A DNA stretch of 64,000 bases from Streptomyces sp. NBC_00576. GTDB lineage: Bacteria; Actinomycetota; Actinomycetes; Streptomycetales; Streptomycetaceae. The position numbers and the translations under genes were made by a program. The number at the start of each line of letters is the position of its first letter. The first letter of the stretch is position 1. The stretch covers positions 2,728,001-2,792,000 of the forward strand of contig NZ_CP107780.1 in assembly GCF_036345175.1 (NCBI RefSeq). Direction: 5' to 3'. This document shows positions 35,346 through 43,757 of this stretch, one piece after another. The notes beneath the pieces are model-generated. The model searched no databases. It had not been told where the DNA came from and saw only the letters and a list, made by a program, of their open reading frames with translations.

Positions 35346-36065
35346 CTACGACCAGGCCGCGACCACGTATCCCACGCCGTACGGCGCGTCCTCGTACAGC
35401 AGTGCGCCCGCCAGGCCGGTGTTCTCGGCCGCACCCGCGAGGACCTGCCAGGGGGCCCGGCCGGAGACCTTCAGTTCGTACGCCAGTTCCGCGTCCAGCG
35501 CCTTGAGCGCCGCCACGTCCGCCGCCCCCAGCGCCCGCCCGACCTCCTCGTCGAATCCCGGCGCCCGCTCGTCCAGGTACCCCGGCGCCTTGAGCGTGCG
35601 GCACGCGCTGGCGTCGCCCATCACCAGCAGGGCCACCCTCTCCGCCCGCCCGCTGATCTCCCTCCCGACCGCGATGCACTGCTCGGTCGCCAGGGGTTCG
35701 CCCACGCCCAGGCCTTCCACGGGCGTCCAGGACCAGCCGGTGCGCTCCAGCAGCCACGCGGCGACGGCGAGCGACGGCGGCAGCTCCCGTTCCGCCGCTG
35801 CGGCGCCGGCGTCGCCGCTACCCAGGCGTACGTCGAGTTCCACACCGAAGCCCCTGAACGAGCCCCGCGTGCCCTCCGGGTGCGGTCCGCGCCCGCTCTG
35901 CCCGGCGGGCCCTACGACCAGCAGGCGGTCGGGGCGGGAGGCCGCGAGCACGCCCAGCGCGTCCGTACAGGCGGCGCGGGCGGCGTCCAGCTCGGGGGCG
36001 GCGCCCGCCGCCACGTCGGGTACGAGGAGCGGCGGGCAGGGGCAGACGGCGGCGGCGACAAGCAT
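35346..36065 (-). CDS. Class III extradiol dioxygenase subunit B-like protein
   Basis: 239 residues. MLVAAAVCPCPPLLVPDVAA at the start and the RPDRLLVVGPAGQSGRGPHP segment fit the LigB/MEMO-like family as found in actinobacteria. However, the histidines that bind iron in true extradiol dioxygenases are not evident, so enzymatic activity is uncertain. It lies just after the RelE-like gene on the same strand (35 bases). Confidence 0.75.
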   Translation of the reverse strand: MLVAAAVCPCPPLLVPDVAAGAAPELDAARAACTDALGVLAASRPDRLLVVGPAGQSGRGPHPEGTRGSFRGFGVELDVRLGSGDAGAAAAERELPPSLAVAAWLLERTGWSWTPVEGLGVGEPLATEQCIAVGREISGRAERVALLVMGDASACRTLKAPGYLDERAPGFDEEVGRALGAADVAALKALDAELAYELKVSGRAPWQVLAGAAENTGLAGALLYEDAPYGVGYVVAAWS

Positions 36066-36099
36066 GATCGGCAGCGTAACCCCGGGGGACGGAGCGGTG

Positions 36100-36369
36100 T
36101 CAGTCCTCGATCAGCACGTCGGTCAGGTCGATGACCGTGAGGAGGAGCACGACCAGCTTCCCGTCGCTGATCACGTACTCGATGAAGAGGTTGCGCGAGA
36201 GGGCGATCTCACGCGTCGTCTCGTCACCTCGGACGGAGTGGGAGAGCTTGTGCCGCGGGTCGGTCACCAGTATGGCCAGGCCACGCTCCAGCACGTCACG
36301 CCGGTCGGCGGGCAGGCTGTCGCGCGCGTGGGCGGCCTCTTCGGTGAACGCAACTCGGTACGGCAACAT
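36100..36369 (-). CDS. RelE/ParE-superfamily toxin-like protein, no antitoxin adjacent
   Basis: 89 residues. YRVAFTEEAAHARDSLPADR at the start and SRNLFIEYVISDGKLVVLLL near the end fit the RelE fold. No small gene that could be an antitoxin lies within 35 bases on either side: upstream is miaB and downstream the dioxygenase-like gene. Either a stand-alone or domesticated toxin. Confidence 0.75.
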   Translation of the reverse strand: MLPYRVAFTEEAAHARDSLPADRRDVLERGLAILVTDPRHKLSHSVRGDETTREIALSRNLFIEYVISDGKLVVLLLTVIDLTDVLIED

Positions 36370-36404
36370 GTGATGCTCCTCTCCACCCGCATTCTGGCAG
36401 GACG

Positions 36405-37922
36405 TCAGTCGCAGCCGCAGCCGCTCCCCGTCGGCACCGGCAGCGGAGTCGGCGCGCCGACCGTCGGCAGTCCCAGCATCACGCCCGCCGGCTTCGCGGC
36501 CTCCGCGGTGTTGCGCTTCTCCCAGGCGTCACCCGCGCGCGTGGGCCGCACATCGAGGACGGCGCCCTCGGCGAGGAGGTGGTGCGGGGCGGCGTATGTG
36601 ATCTCGACCGTGACCACATCCCCGGGGCGCACCGCGGTCTCCGGTTGGGTGAAGTGGACCAGGCGGTTGTCGGGGGCGCGGCCGGAGAGCCGGTGGGTGG
36701 CGCCGTCCTTGCGGCCCTCGCCCTCGGCGACCATCAGCTCCACGGTGCGGCCGACCTGCTTCTTGTTCTCGTTCCAGGAGATCTCCTCCTGGAGGGCCGC
36801 GAGTCGCAGGTAACGCGCCTGGACGACCTCCTTGGGGATCTGGTTCTCCATCGTGGCGGCGGGGGTGCCGGGCCGCTTGGAGTACTGGAAGGTGAACGCC
36901 TGCGCGAACCGCGCCTCGCGAACCGCGTGCATCGTCTGCTCGAAGTCCTCCTCGGTCTCCCCGGGGAAGCCCACGATGATGTCGCTGGTGATCGCCGCGT
37001 GCGGAATGGCGGCCCGCACCTTCTCGATGATCCCCAGGTAGCGCTCCTGGCGGTACGAGCGGCGCATCGCCTTCAGGATCGTGTCCGAGCCTGACTGCAT
37101 GGGCATGTGGAGCTGCGGCATCACGTTCGGTGTCTCGGCCATGGCGGCGATGACGTCGTCGGTGAAGTCTCGCGGGTGCGGGGAGGTGAAGCGGACGCGC
37201 TCCAGGCCGTCGATCTTCCCGCAGGCCCGCAGCAGCTTGCTGAAGGCCTCGCGGTCGCCGATGTCGGAGCCGTACGCGTTGACGTTCTGGCCGAGCAGGG
37301 TGATCTCCGAGACGCCCTCGCCGACCAGTGCCTCGATCTCGGCGAGGATGTCGCCGGTGCGGCGGTCCTTCTCCTTGCCGCGCAGGGCCGGGACGATACA
37401 GAAGGTGCACGTGTTGTTGCAGCCGACGGAGATCGAGACCCACGCCGCGTACGCGCTCTCGCGCCGCGTCGGCAGCGTCGACGGGAACGCCTCCAGCGAC
37501 TCGGCGATCTCGACCTGCGCCTCTTCCTGCACGCGCGCGCGTTCCAGCAGGACGGGCAGCTTGCCGATGTTGTGCGTACCGAAGACGACGTCCACCCAGG
37601 GCGCCCGCTTCACGATGGTGTCGCGGTCCTTCTGCGCCAGGCAGCCGCCCACGGCGATCTGCATCCCAGGACGCTTCGTCTTCATCGGCGCGAGCCGGCC
37701 GAGGTTGCCGTACAGCTTGTTGTCGGCGTTCTCGCGCACGGCGCAGGTGTTGAAGACGACGACGTCCGCGTCACCGTCCGCATCCTTGGGCGCACGCACA
37801 TAACCGGCGTTTTCGAGCAGTCCGGACAATCGCTCGGAATCGTGAACGTTCATCTGGCACCCATAGGTGCGCACTTCGTATGTCTTGACGTCCACGGCCT
37901 GGATCCGGTCACTGCTGCTCAT
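36405..37922 (-). CDS. miaB: tRNA-2-methylthio-N6-dimethylallyladenosine synthase
   Basis: 505 residues from ATG 37922. The N-terminal cluster domain starts TYEVRTYGCQMNVHDSERLS, the radical SAM site is SVGCNNTCTFCIVPALRGKE, and the C-terminal TRAM domain ends before a Pro/Cys-rich tail (GSGCGCD). Two 4Fe-4S clusters and SAM convert i6A37 to ms2i6A37 in tRNA, after MiaA. The order miaB-(two genes)-miaA on one strand is the Streptomyces norm. Confidence 0.95.
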   Translation of the reverse strand: MSSSDRIQAVDVKTYEVRTYGCQMNVHDSERLSGLLENAGYVRAPKDADGDADVVVFNTCAVRENADNKLYGNLGRLAPMKTKRPGMQIAVGGCLAQKDRDTIVKRAPWVDVVFGTHNIGKLPVLLERARVQEEAQVEIAESLEAFPSTLPTRRESAYAAWVSISVGCNNTCTFCIVPALRGKEKDRRTGDILAEIEALVGEGVSEITLLGQNVNAYGSDIGDREAFSKLLRACGKIDGLERVRFTSPHPRDFTDDVIAAMAETPNVMPQLHMPMQSGSDTILKAMRRSYRQERYLGIIEKVRAAIPHAAITSDIIVGFPGETEEDFEQTMHAVREARFAQAFTFQYSKRPGTPAATMENQIPKEVVQARYLRLAALQEEISWNENKKQVGRTVELMVAEGEGRKDGATHRLSGRAPDNRLVHFTQPETAVRPGDVVTVEITYAAPHHLLAEGAVLDVRPTRAGDAWEKRNTAEAAKPAGVMLGLPTVGAPTPLPVPTGSGCGCD

Positions 37923-37962
37923 GCGACAAGGGTAGGCGGTGTGCGAAGCGGGGCCGTACGGG

Positions 37963-38394
37963 TCACCGCTCGCCCGCGTTCCACCCCTGGCGGCGCAGGA
38001 CGGCTCCGACATCCGGGGCCCGGTAGTGGTCGCCCTTGAGTACCTTGCCGTCGGCCCTGCGGGCGACCAGGCCGTCGGGGCCCAGCTTCGTCATGTTGGC
38101 GCGGTGGATCTCCGCGATGACCGCGTCGAGGTCGATGCCGTGGACCAGGGCCGTGCCGTACGCGACGTACACGACATCGGCCAGCTCGTGCGCCAGCCGG
38201 TCCAGCGGGCCCGTGACCGCGACCTCGGCGACCTCCGCGGCCTCCTCCGCGAGCAGCTCGCCCCGGTGCGCCGCGAGCTTCGGGGAGACCTCGGCAGGCG
38301 TACTGCGGGCGTCGAGGCCGAAGGCGAGGTGGAACTCCCGGACGAGGTCGGCGGGCGAAAAGGGAGCGGAGGAAGGAGATGTACCGGGGCGCAT
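37963..38394 (-). CDS. MazG-like nucleotide pyrophosphohydrolase
   Basis: 143 residues. The all-alpha NTP-PPase core is seen in HRGELLAEEAAEVAEVAV and LDRLAHELADVVYVAYGTAL, whose acidic residues bind Mg. C-terminal DGKVLKGDHYRAPDVGAVLR is common in the phosphoribosyl-ATP-diphosphatase-like subgroup. It would hydrolyse NTPs or modified NTPs to NMP. It lies 40 bases before miaB and may be co-transcribed with it. Confidence 0.85.
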   Translation of the reverse strand: MRPGTSPSSAPFSPADLVREFHLAFGLDARSTPAEVSPKLAAHRGELLAEEAAEVAEVAVTGPLDRLAHELADVVYVAYGTALVHGIDLDAVIAEIHRANMTKLGPDGLVARRADGKVLKGDHYRAPDVGAVLRRQGWNAGER

Positions 38395-38511
38395 GCGCCG
38401 ACTCTAGCGATCTCGTGGCGGCTCTCCGGGAGTCGATCCGATCGTCGTACGACAGACCCCCCTCCCCCTATTCCTAGCCAGCACCGGGGCCGTACTGGCA
38501 GGATCTCGCGC

Positions 38512-39507
38512 ATGTTCAAGGTGCTCCGGATCCGCAGGCGGCAGGCTCTCCTGGGCTCGGCCGCCGGTTTCGTGGTCTTCGGGCTGCTGCTGTGGTGGCT
38601 GCTGCCGCTGGACGAGGATCCTCCGGCCGGGACGATCACGTTCAGCACCGGGTCACCTGCCGGCGTCTACCAGCAGTACGGCTCGGGGCTCAGCACGGCC
38701 TTCGCGAAGGACATGCCGAACCTGAACGTACGGATGGAGACCAGCCAGGGATCGCAGGAGAACGTCGAGCGGGTGGCCACGGGCGACGCCGACTTCACCA
38801 TCGCGGCGGCCGACGCGGTGGAGACGTACAAGCTGAGGAAGTTGCCGGGGGCCGACTCGCTGCGTGGGGTCGCGCGCCTCTACGACGACTATGTGCAGCT
38901 TGTCGTGCCGCGCGACTCCAAGATCTCGACCGTGCAGGACCTGCGGGGCAAGCGGGTGTCCATAGGACTGGAGAACTCCGGCGTACGGCTGATCGCGAGC
39001 AGGGTGCTCGCCGCCGCCGGTCTCGACCCGGCCAAGGACATCAAGCCCTTCGCCGAAGGCATCGACACCGGGCCCGGGCGGCTCCAGCACGACCAGATCG
39101 ACGCCTTCTTCTGGTCGGGCGGGCTGCCCACGAACGGCTTGGTGCAGTTGGCGAAGACCTTCGCCTTCCGCTTCGTCCCGCTCGACGCGGACCTGGTCAC
39201 CAAGCTGCACGAACAGGGCGGAGCCTCCCGTTACTACCGGGCCACCAACATGCCCGAGTCGGCCTACCCGTCCATCCAGGACGGCTCGACCGTGGCGACG
39301 ATCGCGGTGTCCAACCTCCTCATGACGCGCGAGGACGAGGACCCGAGGCTCACCGAGTGGCTGACCCGGTCGGTGATCAACAGCCGGGACCGCATCGGCG
39401 CCGACGTCCACTCCGCACAGCTCGTGGACCTGCGGACCGCCATCTACACCGACCCGCTGACCCTGCACGACGGCGCCCGGCGCTACTACCGCTCGGTCAA
39501 GCCGTAG
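38512..39507 (+). CDS. TAXI-family (TRAP-type) solute-binding protein
   Basis: 331 residues from ATG 38512. A basic N-terminus and one hydrophobic helix (LLGSAAGFVVFGLLLWWLLP) anchor or export it. The body has TFSTGSPAGVYQQYGSGLST, the TAXI signature region, and GLENSGVRLIASRVLAAAGL. Such proteins bind glutamate or other carboxylates for TRAP transporters. No TRAP permease is nearby; the adjacent convergent gene is gluK, so a sensing or accessory role is possible but unproven. Confidence 0.85.
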   Translation: MFKVLRIRRRQALLGSAAGFVVFGLLLWWLLPLDEDPPAGTITFSTGSPAGVYQQYGSGLSTAFAKDMPNLNVRMETSQGSQENVERVATGDADFTIAAADAVETYKLRKLPGADSLRGVARLYDDYVQLVVPRDSKISTVQDLRGKRVSIGLENSGVRLIASRVLAAAGLDPAKDIKPFAEGIDTGPGRLQHDQIDAFFWSGGLPTNGLVQLAKTFAFRFVPLDADLVTKLHEQGGASRYYRATNMPESAYPSIQDGSTVATIAVSNLLMTREDEDPRLTEWLTRSVINSRDRIGADVHSAQLVDLRTAIYTDPLTLHDGARRYYRSVKP

Positions 39508-39540
39508 GGCCTGTCGTGGACCAGTCGCAGCGCCGGTCCC

Positions 39541-40953
39541 TCAGGAGGCCGGGCCCGACCTCGGCACCCGCACCGTCACCTTCAGGCCGTGCGGCTCGTG
39601 ATGGTCGTACGAGATCGTGCCGCCGCCTGCCGCCAGCAGGACTCGGGAGATGGACAGGCCGAGGCCCGATCCTTTGACGTTCTGGTGCCGGCCGCTGCGC
39701 CAGAAACGGTCGCCGATACGGACGAGTTCCTCATCGGTGAGGCCCGGGCCGCCGTCGGTGACCACGACCGTCGAGGTCTCGCCGTTCGACGCGACCGACA
39801 CCTGAACGCACTCGTCCTCGGGCGTGAACTTCACCGCGTTGTCGATCACCGCGTCCAGGGCACTGGACAGCGTGACCGGGTCGGCCCACGCGGTGGTGGC
39901 CGGGCAGTCGCCGACCAGGCGTACACCCTTGGCCTCGGCAAGCGGGGTCCAGGCCGCGACACGCTCGGCCGTCAGCGCGCCGATGTCGGTGAGTACGAGG
40001 TCCGCCTCGGCGTGCTCGGCCAGCGCCAGGTCGAGGAGGTCGTCCAGGACCTCGGCCAGGCGCTTGCCCTCGGTCTGGACCGAGGCGATCTCCTCGTTTC
40101 CCTCCGGCAGTTCGAGTGCGAGCAGTTCGATCCGCAGCAGCAGGGCCGAGAGCGGGTTGCGCAGCTGGTGCGAGGCGTCGGCGACGAAGGCACGCTGCTG
40201 CTCCAGCACGTCCTCGACGTTGTCCGCCATTTCGTTGAACGACCGGGCCAGCCGTCTGAGTTCCGGCGGCCCGCCGGCCACCGCGACCCGGGACTTCAGG
40301 CTGCCGGTCGCGATGTGGTGCGTGGTGGCGTCGAGGACGCGCACGGGCTTGAGCACCCAGCCGGTGAGGCGCAGCGCGGCTCCTACGGCGAGCAGCATCG
40401 CGGCGATCTCGCCGGCGCCGACGATGAGCCAGCCGTGCAGCGTCCTCGAGCGCATCTGCCCGGTGGGCGAGTCGGTGACCACGACGGCCACGACGTCGCC
40501 GTCCCGGATGACCGGCGACGCGACGACGAGCCGGTGCCGCTGCCAGGGCCACACCTGCTGCGGATCGTGGCTGCGGCGGGAGAGGAGCGCTTCGGCGAAC
40601 GCGTCACGCACCTCGCCCGTTTCCGGCAGGTACCAGTCGGTCGGCGCATTGGCCATGGGAGCGTCGTTGCGGTAGAAGACCCCGGCACGGATGCCGTAGA
40701 CGTCGTAGTAGCTTTCGAGTTCGCGTTGGAGGGTCTCACCGCGCTCGTCGGTGACCGCGTCCTTGACGCGGGACCCGGTGGGCCGGTCGGTGACGAACTG
40801 AGCGAGCGCCGCGAAGCGCGCGGTGTCGTCGATCCTGTCGACGACGACCGTCTGCTGCTGGGCGCCGGCCACACTGATGGCGAGCGGGATGCCGAGCGCG
40901 AGCAGGACGGCGGCCATCAGGACGATGAGCAGCGGAAGGAGACGTGTGCGCAC
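39541..40953 (-). CDS. gluK: Sensor histidine kinase GluK
   Basis: 470 residues from GTG 40953. TM1 near 5-27, an extracellular sensor of about 125 residues, TM2 around LIVGAGEIAAMLLAVGAAL, then HAMP. H-box FVADASHQLRNPLSALLLRI, N-box DAVIDNAVKFTPEDE and G-box VTDGGPGLTDEELVRI are all intact. It lies 9 bases after gluR. The arrangement with the divergent glutamate ABC transporter genes matches the GluR-GluK glutamate-sensing system described in S. coelicolor. Confidence 0.88.
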   Translation of the reverse strand: MRTRLLPLLIVLMAAVLLALGIPLAISVAGAQQQTVVVDRIDDTARFAALAQFVTDRPTGSRVKDAVTDERGETLQRELESYYDVYGIRAGVFYRNDAPMANAPTDWYLPETGEVRDAFAEALLSRRSHDPQQVWPWQRHRLVVASPVIRDGDVVAVVVTDSPTGQMRSRTLHGWLIVGAGEIAAMLLAVGAALRLTGWVLKPVRVLDATTHHIATGSLKSRVAVAGGPPELRRLARSFNEMADNVEDVLEQQRAFVADASHQLRNPLSALLLRIELLALELPEGNEEIASVQTEGKRLAEVLDDLLDLALAEHAEADLVLTDIGALTAERVAAWTPLAEAKGVRLVGDCPATTAWADPVTLSSALDAVIDNAVKFTPEDECVQVSVASNGETSTVVVTDGGPGLTDEELVRIGDRFWRSGRHQNVKGSGLGLSISRVLLAAGGGTISYDHHEPHGLKVTVRVPRSGPAS

Positions 40954-40962
40954 CCGTACCCG

Positions 40963-41649
40963 CTACTGCGTCGGGGCGACGAGCCGATAGCCCACGCCGC
41001 GGACGGTCTCGATCAGCGCCGGCATACGCAACTTGGCGCGCAGGGACGCGACATGCACCTCCAGGGTGCGGCCGGTCCCCTCCCAGCTGGTGCGCCAGAC
41101 CTCGCTGATGATCTGTTCGCGGCGGAACACCACTCCGGGACGCTGTGCGAGGAGGGCGAGCAGATCGAACTCCTTGCGGGTCAGTTGGACGACCGAACCG
41201 TCCACGAGGACCTGCCGGGTGGACAGTTCGATACGCAGGGACCCCAGGAGCAGCGCGTTCTCACCGGCATCGGCGGTGTCCTCGTGGACGTTGCGCCGGC
41301 TGACGGCGTGGATCCGGGCGAGCAACTCCCCGGTGTCGTACGGCTTCACCACGTAGTCGTCGGCGCCGAGGTTGAGGCCGTGGATGCGGGAGCGGATGTC
41401 GGAGCGCGCGGTGACCATGATCACAGGGGTGTTGGTGCGCTTGCGGATCTTGCCGCACACCTCATATCCGTCCTGGTCGGGCAGGCCCAGGTCGAGCAGC
41501 ACCACACCGAAGCCGTTGCCTTCCGGGACGAGCGCCTGGAGGGCCTCCTCGCCGCTGCGGGCGTGCGTGACGTCGAAACCGTGGCGCGCCAGGACCGCGG
41601 AGAGCGCGGCGGCGACATGGTTGTCGTCCTCGACGAGGAGCAGTCTCAT
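40963..41649 (-). CDS. gluR: OmpR-family response regulator GluR
   Basis: 228 residues from ATG 41649 with AAGGGG upstream; a longer frame to 41787 runs through the repeat region and is rejected. Receiver domain MRLLLVEDDNHVAAALSAVL with phospho-Asp in GVVLLDLGLPDQDGYEV and Lys in YVVKPYDTGELLARIH. Winged-helix DNA-binding domain at about 130-225 (LTRKEFDLLALLAQRPGVVF). Expected to control the divergent gluABCD genes in response to glutamate through GluK. Five tandem 13-bp repeats lie immediately upstream of its start. Confidence 0.9.
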   Translation of the reverse strand: MRLLLVEDDNHVAAALSAVLARHGFDVTHARSGEEALQALVPEGNGFGVVLLDLGLPDQDGYEVCGKIRKRTNTPVIMVTARSDIRSRIHGLNLGADDYVVKPYDTGELLARIHAVSRRNVHEDTADAGENALLLGSLRIELSTRQVLVDGSVVQLTRKEFDLLALLAQRPGVVFRREQIISEVWRTSWEGTGRTLEVHVASLRAKLRMPALIETVRGVGYRLVAPTQ

Positions 41650-41661
41650 CGCGACCCCTTT

Positions 41662-41726
41662 CGGTTCATCGGCTCGGTAGTTCGACTCGGTACGTCGGCT
41701 CGGTTCGTCGACTTGGTTCGTCGGCC
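41662..41726. repeat. five tandem 13-bp repeats upstream of gluR
   Basis: Units at 41662, 41675, 41688, 41701 and 41714 read close to CGGTTCGTCGRCT: CGGTTCATCGGCT, CGGTAGTTCGACT, CGGTACGTCGGCT, CGGTTCGTCGACT, TGGTTCGTCGGCC. They end 12 bases from the gluR ATG. They could be regulator sites or a structured leader. Confidence 0.75.
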
Positions 41727-41978
41727 GTACCGCTTCGACTTGTACACCACATGAGGTGCACCAGCGGAGTACACCATGTGGACCCACACGCGCGCGTACC
41801 TGGTTTCGGTTGCGGACCGCTTCCGTTATCCAGCCGGTATGCCTCTTTCGGAGGGCGCCACAAAGCGTGTTGACCTGACATCAGATCGTTATCCTCAAGT
41901 TCCCCTCAGATGTAATGACGCTGGTCTCACGCGGTCACTACTGTCCTCCGAAACCGAGGTGGACGGAGCCAGTAAGCG

Positions 41979-42755
41979 ATGACCGAAGTATCGGTGGTTA
42001 AGGACAGCGTGCCCGCGACCGGCGATCTGGTCGTCCTGAAGAGCGTCAACAAGCACTTTGGCGCGTTGCATGTTCTCCAGGACATCGACCTGACCATCAC
42101 CCGCGGCGAAGTGGTCGTGGTCATCGGACCCTCCGGGTCCGGTAAGTCCACCCTGTGCCGCGCCATCAACCGCCTGGAGACCATCGATTCGGGAGACATC
42201 TCGATCGACGGCAAGCCGCTGCCCCAGGAGGGCAAGGCGCTGGCCCGGCTGCGGGCCGACGTCGGCATGGTGTTCCAGTCCTTCAACCTGTTCGCGCACA
42301 AGACGGTGCTCGAAAACGTGATGCTGGGCCAGATCAAGGTCCGCAAGGCCGACAAGAAGGTGGCCGAGGAGAAGGCCCGCGCCCTGCTCGACCGGGTGGG
42401 CGTGGCCACGCAGGCGGACAAGTACCCCGCGCAGCTCTCCGGCGGCCAGCAGCAGCGTGTCGCCATCGCGCGAGCCCTGGCCATGGACCCCAAGGTCATG
42501 CTCTTCGACGAGCCGACGTCGGCGCTCGACCCGGAGATGATCAACGAGGTGCTTGAGGTCATGCAGCAGCTCGCCCGCGAGGGCATGACCATGATCGTCG
42601 TCACCCACGAGATGGGGTTCGCTCGTTCGGCTGCGAACCGAGTGGTGTTCATGGCGGACGGCCGCATCGTCGAAGAGGCTGTGCCGGACCAGTTCTTCAG
42701 CAACCCGCGCAGCGACCGAGCGAAGGACTTCCTGTCCAAGATCCTGCACCACTGA
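41979..42755 (+). CDS. gluA: Glutamate ABC transporter, ATP-binding protein
   Basis: 258 residues. Walker A VIGPSGSGKSTLCRAINRLE, Q-loop VFQSFNLFAHKT, signature LSGGQQQRVAIARALAM, Walker B VMLFDEPTSALDPEM and the switch histidine VVTHEMGFA. It is the polar amino acid (GlnQ/GluA) type. First gene of gluABCD, transcribed away from gluR. The 330-base intergenic region carries the promoters. Confidence 0.95.
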   Translation: MTEVSVVKDSVPATGDLVVLKSVNKHFGALHVLQDIDLTITRGEVVVVIGPSGSGKSTLCRAINRLETIDSGDISIDGKPLPQEGKALARLRADVGMVFQSFNLFAHKTVLENVMLGQIKVRKADKKVAEEKARALLDRVGVATQADKYPAQLSGGQQQRVAIARALAMDPKVMLFDEPTSALDPEMINEVLEVMQQLAREGMTMIVVTHEMGFARSAANRVVFMADGRIVEEAVPDQFFSNPRSDRAKDFLSKILHH

Positions 42756-42843
42756 CGATCTGCGCGTTTCAGACATGCCTCGCCCGTCAGACCCGCACGA
42801 CACCGACGGCCCGCGTCTCTCCATCAGTCAAAGGATGTTCACC

Positions 42844-43683
42844 ATGAAGCTCCGCAAGGTCACCGCGGCCTCGGCCGCCGCCCTCGTCCTCGCCCTCACC
42901 GCCACCGCGTGCGGCTCCGACGACAAGGACAGCTCCGGCAGCGGCTCGGGTGACGCCAAGACGATCACCGTAGGCATCAAGTTCGACCAGCCTGGCATCG
43001 GCCAGAAAACCCCGCAGGGCTACTCGGGCTTCGATGTCGACGTCGCCAAATACATCGCCAAGCAGCTCGGCTACAACGAGGACCAGATCGCGTGGAAGGA
43101 GTCGAAGAGCGCCGACCGCGAGACCATGCTGGAGCGCGGTGACGTCGACTTCATCGCCGCCTCGTACTCGATCAACGACAAGCGTCTGGAGAAGGTCGAC
43201 TTCGCCGGCCCGTACCTGCTCGCCCACCAGGACGTCCTGGTCCGTTCCGACGACGACACGATCAAGTCGCCGGCGGACCTCAACAGCAAGAAGCTGTGCT
43301 CGGTGACCGGCTCGACCTCGGCGCAGAACGTCCATGACAAGCTGGCGCCCAAGGCCCAGTTGCAGAACTACCCGACCTACTCGGCCTGTCTGTCCGGTCT
43401 GCAGAACAAGGCCATCGACGCGCTGACCACGGACGACTCGATCCTCGCCGGTTACGCCGCGCAGGACGCCTTCAAGGGCAAGTTCAAGCTCGGCGGCTTC
43501 AAGATGACCAACGAGAACTACGGCATCGGCGTCAAGAAGGGCAGCGATCTGAAGGCGAAGATCAACACTGCCCTGGAGAAGATGGTCTCCGACGGTTCCT
43601 GGCAGAAGGCCGTGGACGCGAACTTCGGTCCGGCCGGCTACAAGAACGAGCCCGCGCCGAAGATCGGCGACATCAAGAGCTGA
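42844..43683 (+). CDS. gluB: Glutamate ABC transporter, substrate-binding lipoprotein
   Basis: 279 residues from ATG 42844, AAAGGA upstream. Signal peptide with lipobox ALTATACGSDDKDSSG. The periplasmic-binding fold shows TITVGIKFDQPGIGQKTPQG, SGFDVDVAKYIAKQLGY, FIAASYSINDKRLEKVDFAG and KLCSVTGSTSAQNV. The mature protein is anchored outside the membrane and delivers glutamate to GluCD. An intercistronic hairpin separates it from gluC. Confidence 0.95.
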   Translation: MKLRKVTAASAAALVLALTATACGSDDKDSSGSGSGDAKTITVGIKFDQPGIGQKTPQGYSGFDVDVAKYIAKQLGYNEDQIAWKESKSADRETMLERGDVDFIAASYSINDKRLEKVDFAGPYLLAHQDVLVRSDDDTIKSPADLNSKKLCSVTGSTSAQNVHDKLAPKAQLQNYPTYSACLSGLQNKAIDALTTDDSILAGYAAQDAFKGKFKLGGFKMTNENYGIGVKKGSDLKAKINTALEKMVSDGSWQKAVDANFGPAGYKNEPAPKIGDIKS

Positions 43684-43697
43684 AGCAGCGCCTGACG

Positions 43698-43725
43698 GGT
43701 GCGCCGGTCCTCGGGCCGGCGCACC
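43698..43725 (+). terminator. intercistronic hairpin gluB-gluC
   Basis: GGTGCGCCGG (43698-43707) pairs perfectly with CCGGCGCACC (43716-43725). It lies in the 74-base gap between the binding-protein gene and the permease genes. Probable partial terminator or mRNA-stabilising structure giving more binding protein than permease. Confidence 0.6.
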
Positions 43726-43757
43726 GGGGCCCCCGACACGCGGAAGCGCGGGAGATC

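Noticed and set aside
41741..41781. GTACACCACATG / GTACACCATGTG repeated motif between gluR and gluA
   Set aside because: Partly direct and partly inverted, with low information content; kept only as part of the promoter region, not as a separate site.
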